This document shows positions 8,804 to 17,903 of a stretch of DNA of 64,000 bases, piece by piece. Origin of the DNA: Pseudomonadota bacterium. Lineage in GTDB: Bacteria > Pseudomonadota > Gammaproteobacteria > Burkholderiales > Burkholderiaceae_C. The stretch covers positions 1-64,000 of the forward strand of contig JAFEEF010000040.1 in assembly GCA_018241265.1 (NCBI GenBank), written 5' to 3'. The notes beneath the pieces were generated by a model, which saw only the letters and a program-made list of their open reading frames with translations, searched no databases and was not told the DNA's origin. The translations under genes and the position numbers were made by a program. Every line of letters starts with the position of its first letter. The stretch's first letter is position 1.

Positions 8804-11161
8804 TCAATTCAATAGCCTGCCGGGGTCGCCATCGAGCTTGGCGATCGCGCTGCGCGTCGCGCGCACGGTGAGCGATTCGTCCTGCGCCGGCACCAGCAGT
8901 CCCGCCTGCAGGAACGACGCCAGCCGATGCTGCTGGAACAGGGTGCCGCGCCCCTGCGGCGAGACGAACAGCGTGAGCTGGCGCCGCATGCCTTGCCAGG
9001 CAAGCTGCACCGCCTCGTTGCGGCTGCGGTAGTCGAGCATGTACCAGCTCCCGACCTGCAGCTCGCGCGCCCATGCGAGCATCGCCGGCGTCGGCATCGA
9101 GCCGCCTTCGCCGACCACTTCGAGCTCGGAGCTCTCGTGACCCGACAGGTCGTGCACCATCGCCTCGTCGATCTCGATCTCGTCGGCGTCGGGCAGCAGT
9201 TCCTCGAGCGTCTCGAGACGCGCCATCAGCTCTTCGAGCCGCTCGCTCGGGATCGCCGCGGTCTTCGCGGTGAAGGCCGCGGCGAGCGAGTTGTTGAGAC
9301 GCTGGATGTGCTCTTCCTGCTTCTCGGCGGCCACGCCGGCGTTCTCCATGCCTTCGCGCAGGATCTTCAGGAGCGGCGGCAGGCGCCGGATCACGTCGGC
9401 GCGCTCGTCGCGCGAGACCTTCGCGCTGGCCGACCAGATCAGGTCGGCCGCGGCACGCTTCATCGTCTTGATCGCCTCACCCTGGTGGCCCGACTTCAGC
9501 GCCGCCATCGCGAGCACGTCGGCCCAGACCTGGAACAGGAAGTCGCGCACGCCTTCCTGCACCGGCACCTCGTTGAGCATCTTGCGCAGCTCGATCGTGT
9601 ATTGCACCGACAGCGTCTCGCGCTGCTCGACCTGCTGCGCCAGCGACACGCCCTTCTTGGACGCCTCGTTCTCGTTCTTGAAGTAGTGCTCGAGGAATTT
9701 CTCGAACTCGACCAGCACGGTCTGGAACACGCGGCGGCCGGTGTCGGGATAGGCCTCGACGACCTGCACGACGCGCTTGATCTCCTTCTCGAGGATGTCG
9801 CCGACCGCGCGGCTCGTGCTGTCGAAGCCCATCACGCAGGAGCCCATGCGATCGATCAGGCGGCGCGCCGGATGCTCGACGGTGGCGAAGAAGTCCGGCT
9901 CGCTGATCGCGACGCGCAGCACCGGCATCTGCAGCCGCGCGAACCAGACGCGAACGGCCGGCGGAATGCGCTCTTCGGTCAGGATGCTCTGGAACAGCAG
10001 CGCGACGATCTCGATCGTCGCGCGCTCGACCGGTGACGTGGCCGCCTGCTTGAGCGCCAGATTGCGCTGGTGCAGCTCCTCGAGCATCGCCGGCGCGCTG
10101 ACCACGCCGACATCGCGCACGCTGCCCGGCGACGTCATGCGCCGTGCGATGCCCTGCTGCGCGTCGCTGATCGCCGCGCTCAGGCGCGGCGACGCGATCG
10201 CCGGTTGCTGCGATGTGACCGCGAAGTCGGGCAGCTGGCGTCCGACCAGCCGGTTCAGCCGCCCGAGCACCGCTTCGGCGTGGTCGGTGCCGGCGCGCGG
10301 CAGGCCGGCATTGCGCGTCATCAGGCGCGTTTCCTCGCCGACTTCGTGGTGGCGCACGCGTTGCGCCGGCATGCCGGCGCCGCCGCTGTGACCCGCGTAG
10401 GCGCTGGCCGTGCCGAACCCCGCGCTCGACGGCATCGAGCCGTGCTGGCTGAAGCCGGTCGATCCGGTGAGGCCGCTGCTCGCCTGTGCGCCGGCACGGG
10501 TGCGCCGGATGAAAGGGCGAAGGTCGACCTCCGGCAGCACCTGGCGCTGCACCAGCCACTTGTTGACCTCGTGGTAGCCCTCTTCGGCGAAGTGCGCGAA
10601 CTCGTCGTGCAGCACCGACTGCGCCTGCCGCCAGGCCTCGAGGCTGAGCGACGCCGAGCGCCACGCCGACGTGACGATGCGCGCCAGCACATGCGGCCGG
10701 AGCACGTCGTTGGGATCGAGCTCGTCGCGCCGCTCGAGCGCGTTCATGCGCGAGCGCAGGTCGGTGAACTCCCACGACGCCTGGTCCATCATCGCCAGCG
10801 CGAGCCGCGAGCTGAGGATCTCGTGCTCTATCGTCTCGTCGTCGACCAGCGAAAGCTTGGCGCTGCCGCGCAGCGCCGGCGACGGCAGGTCGGCCGGGCC
10901 GGTGGCCGACACCATGCCGCTGCCGAGCGCGCCGCGCAGCTGCGTCAGCATCGCGCTCTGCCAGAACGGGCTGGCCTTCTGCAGGTCGAGCACCACCTCG
11001 CGGCGGCGCATCGACGTCATCGGGTCGGCGACCTGGCTGGCCAGGATGCGCACGCCCTGGTCGACCGCCTTGACGATGACCGGGATGCCGGCGATCAGCC
11101 CTTCTACGTAGGATCGCCGAGCCTGCTGGGCCAATGCCGTCGGGTTGGCGAAGGTCGGCAT
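8804..11161 (-). CDS. DUF1631 family protein
   Basis: This large cytoplasmic protein of 785 residues has the pattern of the DUF1631 family, known mainly from beta- and gammaproteobacteria and of unknown function. It is mostly alpha-helical, with a flexible Gly/Ser-rich stretch around residues 225-260 (SGLTGSTGFSQHGSMPSSAG). The C-terminal part, LGSWYMLDYR-like (VGSWYMLDYRSRNEAVQLAW) and LTLFVSPQGRGTLFQQHRLA, resembles a PilZ-type or nucleotide-binding beta barrel; that is my inference. No membrane segment or enzyme motif is visible. It is 42 bases downstream of the secF stop region on the same strand but separated by a promoter-like gap. Confidence 0.85.
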   Translation of the reverse strand: MPTFANPTALAQQARRSYVEGLIAGIPVIVKAVDQGVRILASQVADPMTSMRRREVVLDLQKASPFWQSAMLTQLRGALGSGMVSATGPADLPSPALRGSAKLSLVDDETIEHEILSSRLALAMMDQASWEFTDLRSRMNALERRDELDPNDVLRPHVLARIVTSAWRSASLSLEAWRQAQSVLHDEFAHFAEEGYHEVNKWLVQRQVLPEVDLRPFIRRTRAGAQASSGLTGSTGFSQHGSMPSSAGFGTASAYAGHSGGAGMPAQRVRHHEVGEETRLMTRNAGLPRAGTDHAEAVLGRLNRLVGRQLPDFAVTSQQPAIASPRLSAAISDAQQGIARRMTSPGSVRDVGVVSAPAMLEELHQRNLALKQAATSPVERATIEIVALLFQSILTEERIPPAVRVWFARLQMPVLRVAISEPDFFATVEHPARRLIDRMGSCVMGFDSTSRAVGDILEKEIKRVVQVVEAYPDTGRRVFQTVLVEFEKFLEHYFKNENEASKKGVSLAQQVEQRETLSVQYTIELRKMLNEVPVQEGVRDFLFQVWADVLAMAALKSGHQGEAIKTMKRAAADLIWSASAKVSRDERADVIRRLPPLLKILREGMENAGVAAEKQEEHIQRLNNSLAAAFTAKTAAIPSERLEELMARLETLEELLPDADEIEIDEAMVHDLSGHESSELEVVGEGGSMPTPAMLAWARELQVGSWYMLDYRSRNEAVQLAWQGMRRQLTLFVSPQGRGTLFQQHRLASFLQAGLLVPAQDESLTVRATRSAIAKLDGDPGRLLN

Positions 11162-11203
11162 GGGAGGTGCTGTTGCGGGTTCCGACGGCGGGTGGCAACC
11201 ACT

Positions 11204-12232
11204 CTACACCACGGCTCCCGCATTCGGATCATCCGGATCGGTTTGCTTCGCCGTCGCCTTCACCAGATCCTCGCGCTTGACGCCCAGCCACATCGCGATC
11301 GCCGCGGCGACGAACACCGACGAGTAGATGCCGAACAGGATGCCGATCGTCAGCGCGATCGCGAAGTTGTGCAGCGTCGGGCCGCCGAAGATCAGCATCG
11401 ACAGCACCATCATCTGCGTGCAGCCGTGGGTGATGATCGTGCGGCTCATCGTGCTCGTGATCGCGTGATCGATCACCTCGCGCGTCGTCATCTTGCGGAA
11501 GCGCCTGAACGCCTCGCGGATCCGGTCGAAGATGACGACCGATTCGTTCACCGAGTAGCCGAGCACCGCGAGCACCGCCGCCAGCACCGTGAGGTTGAAC
11601 TCCCACTGGAAGAACGCGAAGAAGCCGAGGATGATGACGACGTCGTGCAGGTTCGCGATGATCGCCGCGACCGCGAATTTCCATTCGAAGCGGATCGCGA
11701 GGTAGATCATGATGCCGGCGACCACCGACGCCAGCGCATAGGCGCCGTCGGTCGCGAGCTCCTTGCCGACCTGCGGGCCGACGAACTCGTTGCGCTGCAA
11801 GGACACCGGCTCCGCGCTGCCGGTCGAGCACACCGGCCGCGTCAGCGTCTCGCCCTTGGGCGTCGTGACCTGCTTGTCCGCGACGGTGCCTCCTTCGGCG
11901 CTGCACACCGCGCCGAACACCTTGCCGACGAGTTGCACCTGCGGAACGTTCGACGCCGGCAGGCGGATCAGCACGTCGCGCGTGCTGCCGAAGTTCTGTA
12001 CCTGCACGTCGCCGAACTCGAGCGCGTCGACGGTCTCGCGGATCTTCTCGACGTTGGCGATCTGCGCGTAGTTCAGCTCGATCAGCGTGCCGCCGGTGAA
12101 CTCGGTCGAGAAGTGCAGCCCGCGCGTGATGAGGAAGAACACCGCCGCGACGAAGGTCAACGCCGAGATGACGTTGAACACCAGCGCGTGCCGCATGAAC
12201 GGGATGTCGCGCTTGATCCTGAAGAATTCCAT
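11204..12232 (-). CDS. secF: Protein translocase subunit SecF
   Basis: SecF works with SecD in the inner membrane and uses the proton gradient to drive late steps of Sec-dependent export. The 342-residue protein has six membrane segments, a first periplasmic loop and the conserved FTGGTLIEL segment near residue 36. YSVNESVVIFDRIRE in the second half is the typical SecF family signature. The start at 12232 follows AGGAAA. It lies 31 bases after secD, forming the standard yajC-secD-secF operon. Confidence 0.97.
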   Translation of the reverse strand: MEFFRIKRDIPFMRHALVFNVISALTFVAAVFFLITRGLHFSTEFTGGTLIELNYAQIANVEKIRETVDALEFGDVQVQNFGSTRDVLIRLPASNVPQVQLVGKVFGAVCSAEGGTVADKQVTTPKGETLTRPVCSTGSAEPVSLQRNEFVGPQVGKELATDGAYALASVVAGIMIYLAIRFEWKFAVAAIIANLHDVVIILGFFAFFQWEFNLTVLAAVLAVLGYSVNESVVIFDRIREAFRRFRKMTTREVIDHAITSTMSRTIITHGCTQMMVLSMLIFGGPTLHNFAIALTIGILFGIYSSVFVAAAIAMWLGVKREDLVKATAKQTDPDDPNAGAVV

Positions 12233-12263
12233 GAATCGCTTTCCTGCTGCTGCGCGTACGCCG

Positions 12264-14144
12264 TCAGGCCTTGGTCCCGGCCGCGAGTTCGGCCTGGGGC
12301 TTCCAGATCTGCCCGATCGACAGGCTCTTCAGCTTCTTCTGGCGGCCGTACCACAGGTTCACGAGGCCACGCGAGAACATCACCGCCGAGAACATCGACG
12401 TCATGATGCCCAGGCAGTGCACCACCGCGAAGCCGCGCACCGGCCCCGAGCCGAACGTGAGCAGCGCCAGGCCGGCGATCAGGGTCGTGACGTTGGAGTC
12501 GAGGATGGTCGCGAACGCGCGGTCGTAGCCGTTGTGGATCGCGACCTGCGGCGAGGCGCCGGCGCGCAGTTCCTCGCGCACGCGCTCGTTGATCAGCACG
12601 TTGGCGTCGATCGCCATGCCCAGCGTCAGCGCGATCGCCGCGATGCCCGGCAGCGACAAGGTCGCCTGCAGCATCGACAAGAGTGCGAGCAGCAGCAGCA
12701 GGTTGAAGCCGAGCGCCAGCGTCGAGATCACGCCGAACAGCAGGTAGTAGCAGATCATGAACACCATGATCGCGATGAACCCGTAGAGCACGCTGTCGTA
12801 GCCCTTGGTGATGTTCTCGGCGCCGAGGCTCGGGCCGATCGTGCGCTCCTCGATGATCTCCATCGGCGCGGCCAGCGATCCGGCGCGCAGCAGCAGCGCC
12901 TGGTCGGTGGCTTCCTGCGGCGTCATGCGGCCGGTGATCTGGAAGTGCGCGCCGAGCTCGCTGCGGATCACCGGCGCGGTGATCACCTCGCCCTTGCCCT
13001 TCTCGAAGAGCAGGATCGCCATGCGCTTGCCGACGTTGTCGCGCGTGACGTCGCGCAGCTGGCGCGCGCCCTGGGCGTCCACCGTCAGGCTGATGATCGG
13101 CTCGTGCGTCTGCTGGTCGAAGTTGGGCTGCGCATCGGTCAGGTTGTCGCCGGCCAGCACGACCTGGCGCTTGACGATCAGCGGCGAGCCGTCGCGGTCC
13201 GTGAACTTCTCGTCCGCGAGCGGCACCGGCCCGGCGCCGGTCACCGCGCCGATCGCCTCGGCGCTGTCGTCGACCATGCGCAGCTCGAGCGTCGCGGTGC
13301 GGCCGATGATGTCCTTGGCGCGCGCCGTGTCCTGCACGCCCGGCAGCTGCACGACGACGCGGTCCGGCCCCTGCTGCTGGATCACCGGCTCGCTCACGCC
13401 GAGCTCGTTGACGCGGTTGTGCAGGGTCGTGATGTTCTGCGTGATCGCGGTGTCCTGCACGCGCTTGGCAGCGGCCGGCTTCAGGTTCCCGGAGAGCTTC
13501 AGGTCGGTGCCCGAGCCGCCCTCCACCCAATCGAGGTCCGAGAGCTGGTCGGACAGCACGTTGTGCGCCGCGGTCATCGTCGCCTGGTCGCGGAAGCTGA
13601 TCACGACCGTGTTGCCTTCGCGTGCGATGCCGCTGTGGCGGATGTTCTTGTCGCGCAGCAAGGTACGGATGTCGCCGGTCAGCGCCTCGGCGCGCTTGGC
13701 CAGCGCCGACTTCATGTCGACCTGCATCAGGAAGTAGACGCCGCCGCGCAGGTCCAGGCCGAGGAACATCGGCAGCGCGCGGATCGACGTGAGCCAGTGT
13801 GGCGAGCGCGTCAGGAGGTTCAGCGCGACGATGTAGCTCGGGTTGCTCGGATCGGGGTTGAGCGCCGCGCCGAGCGCATCCTTGGCCTTGCGCTGGCTGT
13901 CGAGGTCGGCGAAGCGCGCCTTCACCGACGTGCCTTCGAATTGCACGAAGTCGGGTTTCACGCCCGCGCCGTTCAGGATCTGCTCGACCCGCGACGCCAT
14001 CGCCGCGTCGAGCTTCAGCGTCGCCTTGCCGCTGCTGACCTGCACCGCGGGCGCCTCGCCGTAGAAGTTGGGCAGCGTGTAGACGAACCCGACGACCAGC
14101 GCGATCACGAGGATCGCGTAGCGCCAGAGGGGGTAGCGGTTCAT
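12264..14144 (-). CDS. secD: Protein translocase subunit SecD
   Basis: SecD is the larger partner of SecF. The 626-residue product has an N-terminal membrane helix (about residues 7-25), a large periplasmic region including DLRGGVYFLMQVDM near residue 135, and five C-terminal membrane segments. The signature GMAIDANVLINERVREEL lies near residue 540. Length matches betaproteobacterial SecD. The ATG at 14142-14144 follows AGAGGAA with good spacing. It lies between yajC and secF on the same strand. Confidence 0.97.
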   Translation of the reverse strand: MNRYPLWRYAILVIALVVGFVYTLPNFYGEAPAVQVSSGKATLKLDAAMASRVEQILNGAGVKPDFVQFEGTSVKARFADLDSQRKAKDALGAALNPDPSNPSYIVALNLLTRSPHWLTSIRALPMFLGLDLRGGVYFLMQVDMKSALAKRAEALTGDIRTLLRDKNIRHSGIAREGNTVVISFRDQATMTAAHNVLSDQLSDLDWVEGGSGTDLKLSGNLKPAAAKRVQDTAITQNITTLHNRVNELGVSEPVIQQQGPDRVVVQLPGVQDTARAKDIIGRTATLELRMVDDSAEAIGAVTGAGPVPLADEKFTDRDGSPLIVKRQVVLAGDNLTDAQPNFDQQTHEPIISLTVDAQGARQLRDVTRDNVGKRMAILLFEKGKGEVITAPVIRSELGAHFQITGRMTPQEATDQALLLRAGSLAAPMEIIEERTIGPSLGAENITKGYDSVLYGFIAIMVFMICYYLLFGVISTLALGFNLLLLLALLSMLQATLSLPGIAAIALTLGMAIDANVLINERVREELRAGASPQVAIHNGYDRAFATILDSNVTTLIAGLALLTFGSGPVRGFAVVHCLGIMTSMFSAVMFSRGLVNLWYGRQKKLKSLSIGQIWKPQAELAAGTKA

Positions 14145-14238
14145 GTGATTCCTCTTGCAGATGGCCGGCGCTGCGTCGCGCCGGCCGCCGGCGCATCGGC
14201 CGGGCTGCGATCGCGGCGCTGCCGGGCGCGCCGGCGCG

Positions 14239-14577
14239 CTACTTGATCGTGCCCTTCGGCATCACCTGGATCACCGCGGAGCGTTGCACCTGGATCTCGA
14301 CGCCGTTCGCGATCTCGACGTGCATGAAGGTCTCGCCGAGCTTCGTGACCTTGCCGAGCATGCCGCCCGACGTGATGACCTCGTCGCCCTTGGCGAGCGC
14401 GTCGATCATCGCCTTCTGCTCCTTCTGCCGCTTCATCTGCGGCCGGATCATGATGAAGTAGAGCAGCACGAACATGCCGATCATCAGCGGCAGGCCGGTC
14501 AGGCTGCCGAACAGCGATTCGCCTCCGCCGGTGGCGGCAGGGGCGGCTTGTGCGTAGGCGTCGGAGATGAAAAACAC
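14239..14577 (-). CDS. yajC: Preprotein translocase subunit YajC
   Basis: YajC is a small single-pass inner-membrane protein that associates with SecDF. The membrane segment is LPLMIGMFVLLYFIMIRPQ, followed by the typical QMKRQKEQKAMIDALAKGDEVITSGGM in the cytoplasmic beta-barrel part. I choose the GTG at 14575-14577, which gives VFFISDAYAQ as N-terminus and follows GAGGGA by seven bases, for 112 residues. The in-frame ATG at 14631 would add 18 unusual residues. In many relatives queA and tgt precede yajC; here a metallophosphoesterase gene lies upstream instead. Confidence 0.94.
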   Translation of the reverse strand: MFFISDAYAQAAPAATGGGESLFGSLTGLPLMIGMFVLLYFIMIRPQMKRQKEQKAMIDALAKGDEVITSGGMLGKVTKLGETFMHVEIANGVEIQVQRSAVIQVMPKGTIK

Positions 14578-14706
14578 GGGCAGTCCCTCGTTGGTGCCTG
14601 GATGCGACCGGAGCGCACGCGGCGCCGGCAAAGTTGCTGATTGTACGGTCGGGCCCCCGCTCGGCCGGGCGGCAACCCTGCGCCGCGCTTAGGTGTCGCC
14701 GAGCGC

Positions 14707-15843
14707 TTACGGCGCCGGCACGAGGCGCAGCGCGGTGATCTCCGACGGCGCGCCGAGCCGCTTCGGCGGACCCCAATAGCCGGTGCCGCGGCTCGTGTAG
14801 ACCCAGAGCCGCCGCAGCCGGTGCAGCCCGGCGGTGAACGGCTGCTGCAGCGGCACGAACCACTTCCACGGCAGGAACTGGCCGCCGTGCGTGTGCCCGG
14901 ACAGCTGGAGCTGGAACCCGGCGCGCTCGGCGGCCTCGGCGCTGCGCGGCTGGTGCGCCAGCAGCACGCGCGCGCCGGCATCCCGCGGCGCGCCGGCGAT
15001 CGCCGCCTGCGGGTCGCTGCGGTGCGCCGGGTCGTAGTGGTGCGCGCCGTAGTCGGTCACGCCGGCGACGACGAGTGCGGCGCCGCCGTGGCGCAGTACG
15101 ACATGCTCGTTCAGCAGCACCTGCACGCCGAGGCGCCGCAGCTCGGCGATCCACGCCTCGGCGCCGGCGTAGTACTCATGGTTGCCGGTGACGAAGTAGG
15201 TGCCGTGGCGCGACGCCAGTGCGGCGAGCGGCGCGACGTGCGCCCCGAGTTCGGGCACGCTGCCGTCGACCAGATCGCCGGTCACCGCGACCATGTCCGG
15301 CTCGAGCCGGTTGACGGCCTGCACGATCGCCTGCAGGTACGGCCGCTTGATCGTCGGGCCGACGTGGATGTCGCTGATCTGCGCGATCCGAAAGCCGTGC
15401 AGGGCTTGCGGCAGCCCGGCGATCGGCACGTCGACCGAGACCACCGCCGCCGTGCGGCGGGCATTCACGTAGCCCCAGAGCGTGGCGAGCAGCGCGGCGG
15501 CCGGCACGGCCGACGCGCTCCATGCTTCCAGTGCACCGAAGCCGTCCCACGACGGCGCTGCAGCAGCGGCGATGGCCGCGACCAGCAGCACGGCATCGCG
15601 CAGCAAGGTCAGCACGAAGAGCGACGAGAAGAAGCCCATCGCCAGCCCGCCGGCCCAGCCCGCGCGGTCGGCGAGCCGGCGCGTGCGCAGCCGCCGCGCG
15701 AGCAGCGCCAGCGGCATCGACGCGGCCGACAAGGCGACGAGGCCGGCTGCGAGCCAGGTCAGCCAGGCCGGCCCGGGCAGCGCCGGCAGGAGGCGCCACG
15801 CCACATAGCCGTGGAGCAGCGCGGAGAACAGAAGGAGGCGCAT
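14707..15843 (-). CDS. Membrane-anchored metallophosphoesterase
   Basis: This 378-residue protein has about four membrane segments in the first 145 residues and then a calcineurin-like phosphoesterase domain. The metal motifs are in order: ISDIHVGPT (DXH), AVTGDLVDG (GD), VTGNHEYYAG (GNHE), and LSGHTHGGQFLPW (GHXH) near residue 335. This arrangement matches the YkuE/YaeI-like family, some of which act on lipid-linked substrates; the real substrate cannot be told. It stands alone, 129 bases upstream of the yajC start on the same strand. Confidence 0.92.
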   Translation of the reverse strand: MRLLLFSALLHGYVAWRLLPALPGPAWLTWLAAGLVALSAASMPLALLARRLRTRRLADRAGWAGGLAMGFFSSLFVLTLLRDAVLLVAAIAAAAAPSWDGFGALEAWSASAVPAAALLATLWGYVNARRTAAVVSVDVPIAGLPQALHGFRIAQISDIHVGPTIKRPYLQAIVQAVNRLEPDMVAVTGDLVDGSVPELGAHVAPLAALASRHGTYFVTGNHEYYAGAEAWIAELRRLGVQVLLNEHVVLRHGGAALVVAGVTDYGAHHYDPAHRSDPQAAIAGAPRDAGARVLLAHQPRSAEAAERAGFQLQLSGHTHGGQFLPWKWFVPLQQPFTAGLHRLRRLWVYTSRGTGYWGPPKRLGAPSEITALRLVPAP

Positions 15844-16001
15844 CGACGCATCCGCAGGGAGCGACGCCTGAGCGACGGTCGCGCGCAGATGGGGGCAACC
15901 CCCGCGGCTTCAATCGGTCATGCCGAGCTCGTGCCAGCGACGTACCCATGCCGTGGCCCGCATCGGCCGCCACCCGGAGCAGCACCGGACGGCCAGCCGC
16001 G

Positions 16002-16652
16002 TCAGAACGCGGCCGGCAGCTTCTTGAAGATGCGGATGCGCCCGCCCGTCACCTTGATGAAGCCGCCGATGCGCAGTCCGCCGAGGATGCGGCTCACCAT
16101 CTCGCGCGATGCCCCGACGCGGTCGGCGATGTCCTGCTGCGTGAGCCGCTCGTCGATCACGCGCTGCTCGCCGTCGGGCACCGAAAGGTCGTTCAACAGC
16201 TTGACGATGCGTCCATAGACGTCCAGCAGCGCCAGCGCCTTGAGGCTCTCGGTGGCCTGGCGCACGCGCCGGATCAGCTTCTTCACGAGATGCTGCGCGA
16301 AGTCCGGATGCGCCGCGATGAACTGGCGCAGATCGGCCCCGCTGACCACCGAGCAGGCCGTCGGTTCCGTCGTCATCACCGAGGCGCTGCGCACGCCGCC
16401 GTCGAGCGCCATCTCGCCGACGTATTCACCGGGGCCGTGGTAGATGATCGTTACTTCCTTGCCCTGCTCGTTCGCCGCATACACCTTGACGCGGCCGCTC
16501 AGCAGGATGAACAAGGTATCGCTGCGCTCGCCCTCGTGGATCAGCACGGTGTTGGCCGGATACTGATGGATGCCGCCGGCGCTCGCAATGCGCCGCAGGA
16601 TCTCTTCCTGCAGCACATCGGGCGTGGGTGCGACCGGCTTCTTCTTGTTCAT
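16002..16652 (-). CDS. Crp/Fnr family transcriptional regulator
   Basis: This 216-residue regulator has an N-terminal cyclic-nucleotide-binding-type beta barrel (about residues 20-140, with LFILLSGRVKVY and GEYVGEMAL) and a C-terminal winged helix (LTQQDIADRVGASREMVSRILGGL). No cluster of N-terminal cysteines is present, so it is not an iron-sulfur Fnr. The ATG at 16652 giving MNKKKPVAPTPDVL is preferred to the open upstream frame, which reads as low-quality sequence. The effector cannot be told. Confidence 0.92.
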   Translation of the reverse strand: MNKKKPVAPTPDVLQEEILRRIASAGGIHQYPANTVLIHEGERSDTLFILLSGRVKVYAANEQGKEVTIIYHGPGEYVGEMALDGGVRSASVMTTEPTACSVVSGADLRQFIAAHPDFAQHLVKKLIRRVRQATESLKALALLDVYGRIVKLLNDLSVPDGEQRVIDERLTQQDIADRVGASREMVSRILGGLRIGGFIKVTGGRIRIFKKLPAAF

Positions 16653-16683
16653 GGGCCGGCATTGTGGCCCGGTGCCGCGTCCG

Positions 16684-17175
16684 TCAGAAGATGCCGAGCG
16701 CGAGTCCGGCCGCGAGCGTTGCGCCGAGTTCACGGCAAGCTGCAAGGTGACTTTCGGGAATCGTCTTCCATGCCAGGATGCGCTCCGGCGACTGCGCTTC
16801 GGTGCAGACGATGAGCGGCGGGGCCACCGGCTTCAGGCGCCAGCCCGTGGCGATGCGCTCGAGCTGACGTGCCGCGCCGCTGCCGTCGCTGCCGGCGCAG
16901 ATCAGTGCCGCATAAGGCCGGCCGGTGATGCGCTCCAGCACCGGGTAGTAGCACCGGTCGAAGAAGTCCTTCATCGACCCGGCCATCGACGCGAGGTTCT
17001 CCGGCGTTGCGAACAGGTAGCCGTCGGCAGCCAGCAGGTCGGCCGGCCCGCTCGCACGTGCCTGCTGCAGGCGCACCGCGATCCCCGGCTCGGCCGCTGC
17101 ACCGGCGACGGCGGCTTGCGCCATCTGCAGGCTGCCGCCGGACCGCGTGTGGTAGACGACGAGGAGCGTCCGCAT
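16684..17175 (-). CDS. Flavodoxin-like NAD(P)H oxidoreductase
   Basis: This 163-residue protein has the flavodoxin-type N-terminus MRTLLVVYHTRSGGSLQMA, where HTRSGG is the FMN phosphate loop. The second flavin loop region is FATPENLASMAGSMKDFFDR, much like NADPH-dependent FMN reductases and flavodoxin-like quinone reductases. The ATG at 17173-17175 is chosen; the longer open frame upstream runs back through the dodecin gene on the other strand. It ends 31 bases before the Crp-type gene on the same strand. Electron partner and role are unknown. Confidence 0.85.
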   Translation of the reverse strand: MRTLLVVYHTRSGGSLQMAQAAVAGAAAEPGIAVRLQQARASGPADLLAADGYLFATPENLASMAGSMKDFFDRCYYPVLERITGRPYAALICAGSDGSGAARQLERIATGWRLKPVAPPLIVCTEAQSPERILAWKTIPESHLAACRELGATLAAGLALGIF

Positions 17176-17258
17176 GCGGCGAGGATAGACCGGTTGTGAG
17201 GCCCCGTCGTTCGGACTAGAGTGGCCCGACCCGGGACTTCCGGCATCGGAGAACTGCG

Positions 17259-17465
17259 ATGAGCGAGCACATCTACAAGCATCTCGAGCTGACGGGCTCG
17301 TCGACGGTCGGCATCCAGGACGCGATCGAGAAGGCGGTCGCACGCGCGCACGAGACGGTGCGCAACATCCAGTGGTTCAACGTCACCGAGACGCGCGGTC
17401 ACGTCGTCGACGGCAAGGTCGCGCACTGGCAGGTCTCGCTGAAGATCGGCTTCACGCTCGAGTGA
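17259..17465 (+). CDS. Dodecin family flavin-binding protein
   Basis: Dodecins form hollow 12-subunit spheres that bind flavin or CoA. The 68-residue product fits the family throughout: IYKHLELTGSSTVGIQDAIEKA, RNIQWFNVTETRG with the flavin-stacking Trp near residue 39, and the final strand WQVSLKIGF. The start ATG at 17259 follows a GGAG-like site. It is divergent from the flavodoxin-like gene, with 83 bases between them; both are flavin-linked, which may or may not be chance. Confidence 0.93.
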   Translation: MSEHIYKHLELTGSSTVGIQDAIEKAVARAHETVRNIQWFNVTETRGHVVDGKVAHWQVSLKIGFTLE

Positions 17466-17555
17466 AGCGCAGCGGCGCCGGACGGGGCGGAGCCCGACCG
17501 GCGCCGGTGGCGTCGCGTGCCGTTCAGCCGATCGTGTGGCGGCGTCGTCGTTCGG

Positions 17556-17672
17556 CAGGCTGAACACGCCGACCGCCTGCGTCAGTTGATCGGCCTGGTC
17601 GCGCATCGACTCGGCTGTGGCGGCCGCCGCCTCGACGAGCGCGGCGTTCTGCTGCGTCACATTTCGGCTCAC
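17556..17672 (-). pseudogene. Remnant of a methyl-accepting chemotaxis protein C-terminus
   Basis: In this frame the translation reads NVTQQNAALVEAAAATAESM and then RDQADQLTQAVGVFSL, which is the final signalling-helix segment and tail found at the end of many betaproteobacterial chemoreceptors. Only about 39 residues remain. An in-frame TGA lies four codons before the match and there is no plausible start, so it is a leftover rather than a gene. The open frame continues after FSL through the dodecin region, but that part is not chemoreceptor-like. Confidence 0.75.
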
Positions 17673-17828
17673 GTCGAATCAACTTGAGCGATTTATTAAC
17701 AATACTGCAGAATAAGGTCGAGATACCTTGCCAGAATCGATCATCGATCGGCAGTGTTCGCGCACCAGCGAAGAATCTCACGCGGTTCGGGCGCCGACTT
17801 CATCAGATCGACTGCGCGCGAGCCACGC

Positions 17829-17863
17829 AAAAAGGCGCCGCGACCCGAAGGTGGCGGCGCCTT
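17829..17863 (-). terminator. Rho-independent terminator of the HTH-receiver gene
   Basis: On the minus strand a perfect ten-base stem (AAGGCGCCGC with GCGGCGCCTT, at 17854-17863 and 17832-17841) encloses a 12-base loop and runs into five T residues (17833-17829). It begins 40 bases after the stop codon of the gene ending at 17904. Confidence 0.88.
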
Positions 17864-17903
17864 GCGCGGTGTTCGAGGGCCGCGGCGAGCGTGGCGTGGG
17901 ATG

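Larger units (their letters stand above)
17466..17903. other. 438-base gap with a chemoreceptor remnant and a terminator
   Basis: No complete gene is seen. It contains the methyl-accepting chemotaxis remnant (17556-17672), an AT-rich stretch around 17685-17720, and the terminator of the downstream HTH-receiver gene (17829-17863). Open frames of 60-126 codons here do not look like proteins. Confidence 0.6.

Noticed and set aside
17259-17465. Dodecin gene considered as a shadow of the long minus-strand frame
   Set aside because: The translation matches the dodecin family from end to end, whereas the minus frame does not look like protein there.
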